Origin: Azadirachta indica
Lineage: Eukaryota > Streptophyta > Magnoliopsida > Sapindales > Meliaceae
Assembly (NCBI GenBank): GCA_022749755.1
Contig: CM040452.1
Coordinates: forward strand, 21,470,350-21,534,349
Direction of reading: 5' to 3'
DNA: 64,000 bases
In this document: positions 1 to 13,200 of the stretch, one piece after another
Layout of the letters: every line of letters begins with the position of its first letter
Position numbering within the stretch: the first letter of the stretch is position 1
Program-made: the position numbers and the translations under genes
Notes under the pieces: model-generated
Database searches by the model: none
What the model was told of the DNA's origin: nothing
The model's input: only the letters and a program-made list of their open reading frames with translations

Positions 1-760
1 TAAATCCAACACCACAAACTCCAGATTCCAAGAGCAGATCTTAGTATATAATAGTATAAATACAGAAATAAACATAGTGTATTCATTTCATTTGCCTTAA
101 TACTTTTATAATATGAAGATTTAATGCAATGGATTTTGCAAAGTCTCTCTTCAACAAGTTTCAGCTTTGCAGTTTCAGACAACTTGTGAGAAAATAAAAA
201 AGAAAGAGAAGCCAAAAATTTTCATCTGGACCCATGAAGACCTGGCTTCTTAAGTGCTTCCATAATCATGACAATGAACTGAAAGTGATGCTATTGATTT
301 TTATTCTCCCTTTTTACTTTCATAGTATTCTCGTTTCCAATCATATCTCACTTGGACCAGGTACATGGGTTTTTTTTTTTTCTTTTTCTTGTATTCTTAG
401 TTTTTGATATTTTTATGCAGTCTTTCTCATGTTTGTGGGTAAATGAGTCCTGGCCTTTTTCTTTTCTTTCCATTTTACTAATTTTTGAGCTCTTCTGGTT
501 AACTTACAATGATGAATCAAAAGTAGTTTGGATACTGTGGACTTGAAGTAAACTTTCAAGAGAGAGTTTTTCCATTTTTTGTTTTTTGAAATAGTTTAAT
601 ATGTATTATATGCTTTTTAGCAGGTAAGACACTCTGGAAATAATACAATATTGTGACGATTGATGTACACAGATGTATTTATATATGTTTTTTCAACTCT
701 TTTTGTTGTTTGTAATGTCAACAAACCACCACGAATCTAGTGTTTTTGCTTTCCATAACA
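1..760. other. Upstream AT-rich flank, no gene seen
   Basis: No coding region with plant-like codon use or family similarity is visible. A short open stretch near 352-546 is rich in Phe and Leu because of T tracts and is not convincing. The segment probably holds the promoter of the coiled-coil gene that starts downstream. Confidence 0.4.
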
Positions 761-817
761 GTTATGGTCCGAGCTGAATAAGAAAAAGGAGGAAAAAAGG
801 TGTTGAGGGAAGAAAAG

Positions 818-1353
818 GTAAGCAAGTGGGGTTCATTGGTTCACTGAAAACCAGGGAGCAATTTTCATTTAGTGTTTCATTAAATTTTCATCCCCTTTTA
901 ACAGATTCCGCTGTCTTATAAACGTGTAAATTCGCATGCTTTTTCCATTGTCTACCCATTTATGCTGAATGATTATTCCACATCATGTAGTACAAGTTTT
1001 CTCCAAGCTTGAGTTGTTTACCCAAAAATTTGTGGCTTTGGATTTCAGTGGAAGAGAAGTTTCTTGACTATTTTTTCCTGTAAGTCTGTAGTACATGATC
1101 TTGGAAATGTCATTGTTTTGGTATGCATTATTACTGTACTGGCTATTTTTTTTTTCTCAATTATTGATATGCTTTTCTACCTGTAATTATTGACTACTAG
1201 TTATTTATGTCTCTGATTCAATTTTAGACAATTTGTGCTTCTACAATGGAAGAGGTGTCTCAATTATATAAGTTTCTCAAGCACTGACAAAAAATTGCCT
1301 GAAATTTCAGTTTTTTGAAATGAATTCTGAGGTTTTGTTGTTATTTGGTGTAG
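818..1353 (+). other. Probable 5' UTR intron of the coiled-coil gene
   Basis: A purine-rich stretch before 817 ends in AAAAG followed by GTAAGC. A TTTGGTGTAG acceptor ends at 1353, 23 bases before the start codon at 1377. This fits an intron in the leader of the coiled-coil gene. It rests only on splice-site sequence and would need transcript reads. Confidence 0.45.
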
Positions 1354-1376
1354 GGGAAGAAACAAAATCCTGAGAA

Positions 1377-4051
1377 ATGGATGAGAAGAAGGATTCTTGC
1401 TCATATTTGGCTGTTTCTAAGGATATGAGTGATAGCTTGTATTCGATGTATTTCGGTGTTTCTTGTGCTTTTTTTGCTATAAGGCTTTTGTCAGGGTCTG
1501 ATAGGGAAGATACGAAATGGTATGAGTTACATGATAAAATGCTTCAAGGAAGTGCTCAACTCTTGGGTTTGCTTGTGCGGAAAGTGCAGGGAAAAGAAGC
1601 CAATGTGGAGAAATGTAAGCTGATCCAGAAGCTTGAGGCGGCAGAAAGAGAGATTGAAGAGTTGAAGAAACTGAGACGTGAAGATGGCAAAGCAAACGAG
1701 AAAGTTGTTGGTATCTTTGCAGCACAAGAACAGAGCTGGTTGAATGAAAAGAAGAAGCTTCGGCAACAGATTGGAGCTCTTATTAATGAACTGAGGGTTG
1801 TGGAGAAAAATAAGGATCAATCTATTTTGGAATTGAATGAAAAATTGAAGGAAATGGAGCTTTTGGTGCAGTCTAAAGATAGAGAATTGGAGGAAGATGA
1901 ACAGAAGAGGAAGGAGTTGGAAGAAAAGCTAACAAATGCCGAAAACATCACAGGGGAGTTGAGAGAAACTGCAAAGCAAGAAGCTCAAGAGCATGCTAAT
2001 GAGATTCGGAAGCACAAAACTGCTTTTATTGAGCTTGTATCTAACCAACGACAACTTGAAGCGGAGATGGGTCGAACACTTAGGCAAGTAGATGCTACAA
2101 AACAAGAGCTTGAATTAGTCTTGGAACAAAAAGAGGAGTCTGTCTTGTTAGCACAGAAGCTCTCTGTAGAAATTGTAAAGATGCAAAAGGATTTGGACCA
2201 GAAGGACAAGATTTTGTCAGCAATGTTGAGGAAATCTAAGTTGGATACAACAGAGAAGCAAATGCTTTTGAAGGAAGTTAAATTTTCAAAGGCTAAGAGG
2301 AAACAAGCCGAAATGGAAACAGAAAGATGGAAGGTGGCATCTCAGTCTAGACATGAAAGCCATTCTTTGAGAAGTATGTTTGTTCGTCAAGCCAATTTGA
2401 GATCTATCTCTTCTGGTTCTCGAGGGACATCACATACTGGAAAGACCGGATCCCAGCAAACTGATTATGTTCTCGAGTGTGAGCGTCTTGAGTTGAAAAA
2501 TGAACCTGATGTTTTTTCTCCCCCTTCTGATTACTACTCACCAGAAGGAAATGAAGAACAAGGTAAGGCAAATTCTGGTAACATATATTCTAATTTGTTT
2601 CAATTTTTTTCCCCCTATTCAAGTCTTAATGCTTAAGGTAATGATAATGCAATCATACTGAGATTTTTTTTTTCTTCTTGTGTTTTGATTCCTTCTGCAT
2701 TCTTGCATTTGACAGCTGATGTCAAAAGGTTGGAAAGTTTGGTTCGCATGGAAGCGGAAAAGTATGCAACTGTTATTGAGAAGAGGCATCACTTAGAACT
2801 GGAGGCTTTTGCAGAACAAATGAGACTGAAAGACGAAAAATTAGAAGGTTATCGTTGGCGATTGCTGAGCATGGAAATAGAATCAAAGCGGCTGCAGTCC
2901 CATGTTGAAGGACTGAACCACGATGTGTCACAGCTCAGGCATGGCAATATGAAATTGGAGGCATTGTTATTAGAGCGAGAAGAAGAATTGCATTCTCTGA
3001 AAGAACAATTTCTGTCGCAGCTAAAAGGTCTTACTTGCCAAAAGACCATATTAAACTCATCTCTACATGATCCAGCACTAATCCATAATGCCGTTTGGTC
3101 CAAAGAGAAGATCATAAAGAGAAGATCAAAAGAGAAGGGGCAAGAAACAGAAACAAATTCAGTGGAAAAGCCTCAAGGTAAAGACACTGGTATAGAAGAA
3201 GAAAACACTTCTGATAATATGTCCAAAAATGTGATCATAGTTCAATCTCCTGAAAAGGAGTTTGAAGAAGAGGATGATGCTGTCGCCAACTGTGCTATAC
3301 AAGAGGAAAAAAGTACTCTGGTGGAGGTCGATACAGTTGAAAAGTTAGCATCATCCAGCCAGTCCCTGAGCAAGACAAACAATTCTCCATGGAGGATGGA
3401 TCTTCATGCTCTTGGAGTTTCTTACAAGATGAAGAGGCTGAAGCAGCAACTTGTTATGCTTGAGAGGTTTACTGGAAACAGTGGCGAAGAAACCAAAAGC
3501 AACGATAATGTGGTGAAAGGTTTCCTATTATTTTTATCTTTGCTAAATAAACAAGTCAGCCGATACCAATCCCTCCAAGGGAAGACTGATGATCTTTGCA
3601 AAAGGATGGTGAGTTTGAAATTTCAAGGCTCAAAAAATTTTAGTTGACATTCAAATCAAAGAAGGTTAACAAATTTTAGCTTTTCTACTTGTTTCATGGG
3701 TTTCAGCACGAGACCGATTCAGAAATGAGTCCTGAAGATTCCACTACTGCAAGGAAGAAAGGAGATACAAAAACGCTAGAGCACTTCCTGGAGGAAACAT
3801 TTCAGCTGCAGAGATACATAGTTTCAACAGGACAGAAATTAATTGAAGTACAATCCAAGATTGCTTCTGGATTTACTGAGTTCCCAGAAGAGCTAGAAAA
3901 GTTTGCCAGATTTGACAGGAAGCGCTTTGCTGATAGCATGAGAACTCTGTTTCAGGAAGTTCAAAGAGGTCTTGAAGTCCGGATTGCACGAATTATAGGA
4001 GATCTTGAAGGAACTCTGGCTTGTGAGGGAATGATTCACTTGAGGAGGTAG
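1377..4051 (+). CDS. Long coiled-coil protein (At5g53020-like, RNase P subunit P38-like annotation)
   Basis: Three exons join in frame: 1377-2562, 2716-3608 and 3707-4051, giving about 807 residues. The N-terminus (MDEKKDSCSYLAVSKDMSDS) is followed by a short hydrophobic patch and then long Lys/Glu/Leu-rich heptad coiled coil from about residue 70 to 320 and again from 400 to 500. A Ser/Tyr/Pro-rich linker lies between them, and the C-terminal part is again helical and charged. It resembles a plant-specific coiled-coil family that databases variously call myosin-like, USO1-like or 'ribonuclease P subunit P38-like'. I do not believe an RNase P role is shown by the sequence. From memory the Arabidopsis match is At5g53020, which agrees with the neighbours. 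Real function unknown; a cytoskeletal or scaffold role is only a guess. Confidence 0.85.
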
Positions 4052-6782
4052 CAGTGAAAGTTGTAAGTACACAGCTGAATAACTGTTTAATTCATCATTT
4101 GCATAATGATCACAGTTTCCTGCTCATTTCTCTTGGTTAATTTTGTATAGGAAATGACTCAAAAAGTGATTATAAAATGTGTTACATTTTCGTCAGACTG
4201 GAAAACTATATATGATGAGGGCATTTTACAGTTACAGTATGTTGCAGTTTCTTCAAGGAATTTACTTTTTGAAGCTACATGACAAGCTGTCAAAGGAAAG
4301 ATTTGAGCAACCTGCAGCTGCATTAATAACTATCGAATCACAAAGTTCAAACGGCAAAGCCTGGTATAAATCTTGATAATCATAACCTTGAGGATGTGAA
4401 AGTTGCAATCGTTAAGAATATGCATACTTCTCTAGGCTCAAAATGTTTTATGTTTTTGAAATCAGAATGTTTGGCAGCAGTTCCAGGCAACAAACCACTG
4501 AATGTTGAAGAAGATTTCTTGTTATTATGTACCTTAAAAGACAGTTATTATTAACCTAACTTAAATACCAAAAAAAGAAATTAAAAACAAGAACAGGGGA
4601 TTGAAGAATTAAAACATAAGATTTTTTAACTTTGGTACTAAGTGAACTGTTCGACTCAATAATAATGTTTTTTTCCAAATGAAAATGAAATTAAAAGAAA
4701 TAATTGATTCACAGGATCTTAATTTTTTGTTAAGACATTTTATCAACTCAAAATGCTCTAATTCAATGCATTAAAAGGGTCATTTTATTTGTTGATCGAA
4801 AAATCTAGCACTAATAAGAAACAGTTGATCATGAATGCAGATAATTTAGTGTCTGTTTTGTTTGACTTTTTTATTGGTTAAAAGAGCTTTTTTAATGATA
4901 AAAGTTTTTTTCAAATTTTTTAATGTCGTTTGGTTGATAATGAAAAAAAGTTTTTGAAAATTAAAAATGTTATTTTTCTTCTATTAAAAGAAGTTCAAAA
5001 TTTAAACTTTTCACAATAGAACTTCTCTACTTTTTTCAAAAGGTAAAATTGTTTAAAATACCTTTACTTTATTTTAAAAATTCTACATTATTTTTTTAAA
5101 ATAAAATATTAAAAATTTATCTATTAAAATAATTATTTAAATTTTTTCAAAAGTTATTTATGACAATCAAAGGATTAATAAACTTTTGTTAAAAATTTTA
5201 TTCATAAAAATTTTACGGATAAAAAATTTATTTTAAAAAATTTTATTTAAAAAATTATACGAAACGGGTTTTAATGTGCGTAAAATAAGCTGCAGAGGTT
5301 CATCAATTGAATCTCGAATTGATTGGGTTTTCCCAGGACTTTTTCCAAAAGACAGGACCCTTGAATTGATTGCCATCTTGCATTTGTCTTTTTATCAAGT
5401 AAAATTATTTCAAGATCGGAGTGGTAGTTCTTCGCTACAAATTCTTACGTCTTTGCATCGTCAGTTAGGGTTAGGGTTATGATTCGTTATACGTGAATAT
5501 TTAATACAATTTGTGTGTAATATGACGTTACTCAAAAATCAGAAGTGATGAATTGAAAAAACCTAAAAATTATATAAGATATTGTGAAGCGTAGCCAAAA
5601 AGTTGAGAACCATACCAAAAAATAAAAAATAAAAAAAACGTTGAAGAATGAATGATAAGATAGATAAAGTTAGTGTGCCACTGCATCAACATACCCCTGC
5701 CCCAGAAATTAATGCTATGGAATGAAAGAAGAAGTAGAAGCAGAGAAACAAACAGGATTTTGACAGATCATGCAGAAGAAATAGTGGTTGTTAGTGCCAA
5801 AGAATATGGATTGGCTAATATTCATGGGCTTACTAGTCAACCTCAATACATATGTATGCATGTATCTATGTGTTCCCTATTTCTGTTACATCTTAAACTC
5901 CATCTGGCCCTGGTTATAAATACAATCAATGACTGCTGATCACTAAAATTTCAGATTTAATTCATTACTTATTAAAATGGTTATATAATTATTTTTTTAA
6001 AAAAATTATATGTTTAAAAATTATTAAAAAAAAAGGAAGATATAGTAATGTATTCTCTATATATTTTATTTTCAAATTAATTCATTAATATCGAGAATCC
6101 CAACTCACCCAAGGGCAAAACAATAAGCACGAGAGGGGGAATTTTTGTTGGAACCAAACCTCATAAAATGGCCGGCTTTTATTTTTTTATTTTTTTAATA
6201 ATCCTACATCAGAGTAAAGTAATTATTAAGGCCGGTTAAAAAGTGTTTTGGGCTTCCTATTACTATGTTAACCGTCCCAATATTATTATTTTATTTTTCA
6301 TTTATTTTATTTAATATAATATAATATATTACTTTTTGAAAAAATAATAATAAAATAATTTGATCTCTTTAAGACTTTAAGGAGGAAGAAATCAACCCGG
6401 AGAAACCAATATATGACCGTTCATACTCCGGAGGTGGGTCCCACACCATAAATAAATAAATAGATAACTTTAGAAATATCAGATAAAAAAGTTTCATACA
6501 TACTAATTTTTATTTTATTACAAATATTTTGCTCCCTTATACTTGGATAGTTGCTAGCTAGTAATATTACTATAATTCTTCTTAATGAAAATTTATCATT
6601 TAAATCTCTAAATTTTGGATAAGAATGTAGTTTGTCTACTTCTATAACTAGATTTCTACTGTTATTTTTTTTTTCCATCAATTATTAACGCCAGAGTAGC
6701 AAAAATAGAAATTTAATAAAAACAGCTGTTGCTCCGTTAGGATTTCAACTGTAAGAGCTTCATTACTGATTAAACAAATGAT
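4052..6782. other. AT-rich intergenic region
   Basis: Contains 3' UTR sequence of the upstream gene and then very AT-rich DNA. The stretch 4860-5275 is dominated by runs of A and T with GTTTGGTTGA-like motifs typical of old MITE remnants. Two TTAGGG units occur at 5465-5477. Small open frames at 5276-5482 and 5673-5939 have no recognisable family and no supporting splice structure. Confidence 0.5.
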
Positions 6783-7018
6783 AACATCTAAGTCCCTAAA
6801 TTCTTAATTTTTACATATACGTGTATAAGTTGCCGATTTATACACCAAATAAGTTCTTAATCTCTATTAAGATGACCGAATACCCTTTAAACTAAAGTTT
6901 ATTAAAACTCAAACTAGGAAGGGTGTTTGGTCATTTCATCAGATACTGGGACCTCTTTGATACAAATAAAAAGTACACAGATTCATGTTAAATATAAAAA
7001 TACAGGGACTAGTATGTT
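6783..7018. mobile_element. MITE-like element with imperfect terminal inverted repeats
   Basis: The left end AACATCTAAGTCCCTAAATT matches the reverse complement of the right end, AACATACTAGTCCCTGTATT, and similarity continues inward for about 35 bases. The element is 236 bp, AT-rich and has no coding capacity, which fits a non-autonomous DNA transposon. Superfamily not assigned. It lies in the promoter side of the DUF688-like gene. Confidence 0.55.
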
Positions 7019-7029
7019 TTTACTCAAAA

Positions 7030-7060
<31 letters not shown>
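7030..7060. repeat. (TA)n microsatellite
   Basis: Near-perfect TA dinucleotide run broken by one ATTT. A second TA run lies at 7188-7211, so two TA tracts flank a 130 bp segment just upstream of the next gene. Confidence 0.9.
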
Positions 7061-7187
7061 ATGCCACATTTTCTCGCACTTTCTAACACAACTTCGTATT
7101 TTCTCGTGAAGTAGAAGCGGCAGGAGCGTTTTATAGGTATTCTGACTCTCGCAATCCACGTTCACCAACCTCTTCTCTTCTCCCACA

Positions 7188-7211
7188 AAATATATATATA
7201 TATATATATAT
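7188..7211. repeat. (TA)n microsatellite
   Basis: TA run followed by a T tract, about 80-150 bases before the possible start codons of the DUF688-like gene. Confidence 0.9.
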
Positions 7212-7292
7212 TTTTTTTTCCTTCATCTATGCGAACTTGCACCAATCAGCTGATCTAGTAATCAAAAGAATAAAAGAACATTTATCAATTGG

Positions 7293-8505
7293 GTGGTTAG
7301 TGTCGTTTTCTTGGGAAAAAACCAGAGAGAAAATTTCTGCATGGGAATGGAAAAAGAAAGGAAAATGGATTCAGAGTCAGAACAAGATCATGGTCCAAGT
7401 TTAACGCCAAAGCTTTCTCTATTTTCATTTCCAACCAAAGCGCAAGAGCCGCCGGGGATGCTAACGCCGCCAATCCATCCCCAGGCTGCAGTTCCGTTTC
7501 AGTGGGAGGAAGCTCCGGGGAGGCCCAGACCATGTTGCGCCGGCGCTGGAGATTCTAAACCAAAAGTTGCGAGGTGTTTGGAACTACCGCCAAGGCTGTT
7601 GACGGAGGCAAAAGTCTCCGGTAGTATTGATTCTCCCACCACCGTTCTCGACGGGCCGTACGTCGGCGGCCGATCTCTCCTTAATACGCTGTCGTTTCGT
7701 AGTCCGGCCGCGGAGAAGATCAACAAGGAGAAGATTTATTTTGGTTCGAGTAGGTGGGGAAGTGTGAAAAAGAATAACAAGGAGGTGATCGTCGGCGGTG
7801 GTTTCGACCTCTTGTTTCCGCACGGTCACGACGGCAGCCGCAGCAGCCGGAACAGCGGTAGTGGCGGTGATGGTAGCAAGGTGAAGATTACTCGGATTAC
7901 AAAGAGATCAGGGAGTTTTCTGAGTCTGTCGCAAACAAAGTCCCAGAATTTATTGGTAAGTAATTATAAGTATCTATTTTAACCATTATTGCATAAGGTT
8001 TATTTTTCAGACAGATAAAAAAAAAAAAAAAAAACTCCATGCAAGCAAGCATATGCAATTGCAAGATCATGATATCTTTAATTAATTATTATTTAAATAT
8101 AATTGTAAATTTGATTCAGATTTAATATATAGTGTATTATAAGTCAAAAGTTTTGGCTAATTAAATACTTAATTCAAGAATATCGTTCGATCAATACTTT
8201 TAATTTAGTTTGTAGATGTTAGAAGAAGATTATTTGTTTTCGTTTTATATTAAATTAATTAAGATATAAATTCGTGTTTAATATTTGTAAATGAAGAAAA
8301 AAAAAAGTACTGAACTAAAATAATGGAAGCTCCAAACTGACCGGCGGTAGAAATTAAATTCTATTGAAGGAATACTTGGATGATGTGGTACCATGTTGCT
8401 TGCTTTTAATTGCAGACAAGCATCTATGACAGCTTTAAACAGGTGGTTCCGTGGACTTCTAGTCGACGCAGGCAAGACAAATTGAGGAAGACGAGCTCTC
8501 ACTAA
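7293..8505 (+). CDS. DUF688-like plant protein of unknown function (At5g53030-like)
   Basis: Two exons: up to 7955 (TTG followed by GTAAGT) and 8416-8505 after a TTGCAG acceptor. The second exon adds 30 codons ending TSSHstop and contains the phrase SIYDSFKQVVPWTSSRRR. Candidate starts in frame are 7293, 7341, 7347 and 7365; the one at 7365 (MDSESEQDHGPSLTPKLSLF) best matches the conserved family start and gives 226 residues, against 250 from 7293. Conserved landmarks are LTPKLSLFSFPTK, a PPGMLTPP block and VPFQWEEAPGRPRP, seen in plant DUF688-like proteins. A Gly/Ser/Arg-rich low-complexity region precedes the last exon. No enzyme motif or membrane segment. The coding DNA is clearly GC-richer than its surroundings. 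Function unknown; from memory the Arabidopsis homologue is At5g53030, paralogue of At4g27810. Confidence 0.85.
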
Positions 8506-10280
8506 TTGCCCACCGTTTGATTTCATCGTCATCATCATCAAACAAATTAACATCACCGACCCCACAGAATTAATTTCCGCCCATTTTGAAACTTTTTTGT
8601 GTAAACTGATATTATATCACATGTATATGACGAAGAAATGTCATTCAAATTAATAATCCTTCTTATCATTCAATCGCGTTTTATTTTATTTTACCCTCAA
8701 TTTGAGATGCAATAATAAAATCTCAACTATTGATGTGTTTTTTTTTTTTTAAAACTATTTTTCGATCACAGAATTACATTTATGCCTTTCAAAAAAACGA
8801 AATATGTTAATTAAATCAAATTTCTTGTTGCTAATAAATAATTTTGATTGGATCATAATTTACCAAATTTTAAAATTGCTTCACTTTTTTGAACAATGGT
8901 GCCGATAAATCAATGAAAACATTTCAAACACGTTTGGTAATTTTTTCGGGGGAAATTAAATACGAAAAAATAAAAATCATACTCTTTTATATGTACTTCC
9001 CCCCGATTCTTATAAAAACTTTACCGGGCCTTGTGGATTTCAAAAAAAGTCAAGCCCGTTATGAGCCACTCAGGGCCGAATGAATTAACCTCTATTGGGC
9101 TTAAGATTACTAGCCCAACATCTGATTTGAAGATCTTAGCTTTTATAAATGGGTGACGCGGATCGGTTGCCTGCAGTCCAGATAAGTACTAGACTAGTTA
9201 GACTTGTTCTCAATCTTGAATGAAAGAAGTCTTTTGCACGAAAAGTAAATAAGAAATTCCAATAATTGAACAAATTCATTGACCACGCCATTTTTTTATG
9301 ATTGATAATTATAATAAAATGGATATAATTATTACAAGTATTTCCTGATATTATAACGGCAATTATTTAATTTTTAAAGTTTAGGATGCGAAGAAAATAA
9401 TTTTCATGATATATATATATATATATTTCTAGCAGATTATTGAAAAATCATTGACATTTGGAGATCGTAGAAAAAGAGCAAAATGGTATTGAAAACGAAT
9501 GGCAACAGATATAGAACAAAAACAAAATATGAATCTTATCCGGATGAGAATGCAATGAAATGAAAATAGTGGCCAGAAAACGGCGGCAGAAACAGACAAG
9601 AATCATGCAATATTAATTCGAGCAAATAAAACAACAGAGGCGTTGAACATTGAAGCACGGGGTCGTGTTGGAATTGATGTGTCAATAGTATCAATTCATC
9701 AAAAGAGTGGTCAAAGCGAACTAAAATTTGAGCTATCCCAAGTGGTTCTTTATATATATATATATATATATATATACACGTTGATTACAATAAAATTAGA
9801 GGACTGTGCATACAATCGTTGTATGAAAGAATCTACATCTGTAAAACGAGATTATTATAAATAGAAATTTAATGTGGCATTAACGCCGTCACGATATTGC
9901 AGTCGAGCCTACAAACACTAATCTATTTTAAGAAAAAGAAAAATAAATTTGAACTTTATAGAAAGTAAGTTTTCTGTGGCACGAATCATCGGGGTTTCAT
10001 TTTTTAACAACCGTTGAGAAATCGTTCAAAACGTGAACTGGACTAGAGGCAGATATTTGACTTTGACCTAACAAAAGTACGCGCCAGCCGACCAATCCTA
10101 CGTGGCACCCGCCAGTCTTTACCCGCCACGTCGACATCCATCCAACCTCTCATTAGAAAACCCCGCACCAAGTTCCAAATTTCTCTCTTCTTCTTATTTC
10201 TTCTCCTTCCTTTTATTTTTCCTGTTTTTCTCTTGCAGAGCGAAAGCTGAGTTACAATTGTACAGCCGGAAGACGAAACG
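8506..10280. other. Intergenic region between DUF688-like gene and hydrolase
   Basis: AT-rich, with TA runs at 9409-9427 and 9750-9775. A cluster of GGGCC/GGGCT/AGCCC motifs lies at 9024-9115, followed by TTATAAAT at 9142-9149, without an obvious gene after it. The last 200 bases are GC-richer, hold a long C/T-rich tract (10180-10235) and a TTGCAG at 10234-10239, and are probably the hydrolase leader. Confidence 0.5.
9024..9149 (+). promoter_or_regulatory. Promoter-like cluster of site II motifs with a TATA-like box
   Basis: Five GGGCC/GGGCT/AGCCC elements occur within about 90 bases, followed about 30 bases later by TTATAAAT. TGGGCC/TGGGCT site II elements are known from promoters of plant housekeeping genes. 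No coding region follows within 500 bases, so this could serve an unannotated transcript or the hydrolase 1.1 kb away. Inference only. Confidence 0.3.
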
Positions 10281-13200
10281 ATGCCGTTTTGCCATGCCGA
10301 CAAAAAGCAGACCGCAAACGCCTCGGACGACGTCGCGCTCAACAATGGGATCAAGATTTTCTACCGAACGTACGGACGTGGGCACACAAAAGTCTTGCTC
10401 ATCATAGGTGGGATGAAAGCCACTTTCGGAATTTGATCGGACTGTGGATTATTGGTTGTTGAATTTTTTTTTAAATTTCTGATTGATCGAATGGTTCAGG
10501 ATTGGCTGGTACCCATGATTCGTGGGGTCCACAGATAAAGGGCTTGACCGGCACGGACAAGCCGAACGACGACGACGACGACGACGACGAAACAGTGGCG
10601 AATTCAGTCGAGAGTGGCGGCAGTGGAGGAATCGAGGTTTGCGCATTTGATAATCGGGGTATGGGGCGGAGCTCCGTGCCCGTCAAAAAGTCCGAATATA
10701 CGTGAGTTTGATTAATTCCTAGTTTCTTAGTTTCTTTTGTGGGGCAGTTTATCATTTTTGATTTATATATTTTTTTGCCGGAATTGTGGGGAATGCAGAA
10801 CAAAAACTATGGCAAAAGATGCGATTGCTTTGTTGGATCATTTAGGCTGGAAGCAAGCCCATGTTTTTGGGCATTCAATGGGTAAGTTCAAGAATTTATA
10901 ATCAAATTTTGGTAATTTAGGTATGCTATTGAAATTTCTGAAGAAGGTTTAATTTTTAGCAGTTATTGTTTTTGTTTGATTGAATTAACTGTAAGCTGGA
11001 ATCGTTACCAGCTTAGAACTGACATAGAAAGGTTGAGGGAAAAAAGTTCATACACTCCCACCTATTGATTCTTTATGATTGAATTTTGAGTTGATTCTGC
11101 ACGATGCTTACTTAATTCTGCTATTTATCAAATCAGGAGCGATGATAGCTTGCAAGTTAGCAGCATTGGTGCCAGAGAGAGTTCTCTCTTTGGCATTGCT
11201 AAATGTGACTGGCGGGGGTTTTGAATGTTGTCCTAAGGTATCACATGTTTCGTTTTGGATCATCAAATTAATTGAAGTATATTCCTTCGTTCTATGGATG
11301 ATAAATTTCAATATTATGCAATGATATGATTTAATGATTGAGTGTGATTGCACAGTTTCGTAATGTATTAAACAATCTTCAGTGTCTCAAGAAAACGAAT
11401 GGCAGAATCATTTCTGATGTTTTTACTTTTTAGGTTTTTAATCTTAATGACAATAATTGGGAACAATTTTAGATGAAGTAGAAATACGCAATGCAAGAAT
11501 CAACATTTATGAAATACATTAGACATCAGAGGCTTTACAGTTGATGAAGTTTCAGTTCTATAACTCATAATTTCTGAGGTGAAATAGTAGTTATGGAACA
11601 GGACAGACTGATAACTCAAATTGATGAACCTGAACATAATTTTTGCTCAAAACTAATAATTTATGAATACTTGATATTGCATTATGTTAAAGTTAAAAAG
11701 TCTAGTCTGAATTATTATGGATCAAGACTTTTATTTAGTTTAACTATATTTTGTGTAGCCAATCACCCTGTCGTAGGGTGGTTGGCCTTGAGAGAACGGG
11801 ATCAAGTCTTCCCATGAGTGGGTGAAGAACTCCCAATTGGGGGTAGAGTTTTGCCCATAAACAGGTGCAGAAATTTCCAGGTTTGTGCTATAATAGTCCT
11901 AACACATGCAGAGTCCTAAGAGAACTTATTAGTATGTTAACACTTGCAAGGTTTGTGGACAATTCCTAGTAATGTCATAGCTGATCAAATAATTTTATTT
12001 CTTGCAGCTTGACCGCTGGACATTATCAGTTGCCATCCGTTTCTTAAGGGCAAAAACTCCCGAGCAAAGGGCAGCTGTGGACTTGGACACTCATTATTCA
12101 AAGGTAAATAGAAGTCTTGGCATTTGGACTTGAAACATTCTTATAAAACAGCTCTTCTCTCACTAAATTTGTCTCCCTTTTATTATTATTGACAGAGATG
12201 GGGTTGAGATAATTATATTGGCAGTAAGATTTATTACAGGCTCATACTGGTTTTGAAATGGTGTGCAGGAATATCTTGAGGAATGTGTGGGATCTTCTAC
12301 TAGAAGAGCTATCTTATATCAAGTAATAACTCTTCTTGTCTTGATTATCATATCGGTAAAATAGGATTTTAACTCACACTTCCTTGGATTCAGTACGATA
12401 TTGCAAGTCTTCATCTCTTTGGACCGTTCAGTTTATCTATGTACATAATTTAAGGGAAACCACCAATTATTTTGTTTTTGGTTTGATGTCTATGTAGTTT
12501 CATTATAATTTGGCTTGCTATCCAGAATTACAGTTATTTAATATTTAATACTACTAGAAGTTCTTTTTTCTTCTATTTTTTTCCTATGAAAATGTCATTA
12601 ACCTAGCCTCAAATATTTTGTTCCTAGGAATATGTTAAAGGTATATCAGCAACCGGCATGCAGACTCATTATGGTTTTGATGGTCAAATCCATGCCTGCT
12701 GGACACATAAAATGACACAAAAAGATATCGAAATCATTCGTTCTTCTGGATTTCTTGTGTCAGTTATTCACGGCAGGTACATGAGTAACCCTAAAAGTGT
12801 ATCTGAATTTAATATTCATGAGTTGTTACATGTGATTTTATTACTTTTACCGTATAACCAAAGAAATACATGTAGATGCACACACATATGAAATAAAATT
12901 ATGACCTCTTTTGACAAAAGTATGTTTGAGTTTCCAAATATGATTTAGATGAGATGAAATCATATTAAATTTAGCATAGATGCAAAGAATTATTTCATAG
13001 AAAAGGATATATACTTTCATGGACTGATCAAGTATATAATCTTTAACACTATGAGAAAACTATAAGTAATTGTAACTTGAAATATAGGCCCGAAATATTG
13101 ATAACTAATCTAAATGGGAAATATTACCTTTAAATGGAAAGTCTTCCTTGTGCTTTCAAGTAGTGTCAAAGTCGGTAGTCAACCTGCATTTAATATGACA

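Noticed and set aside
1477..2209. Antisense open frames across the first coiled-coil exon
   Set aside because: Leu/Phe/Ser-rich complements of Lys/Glu codons; shadows of the real gene.
5465..5477. Telomere-like TTAGGG repeats
   Set aside because: Only two units, so chance or an ordinary motif rather than an interstitial telomere.
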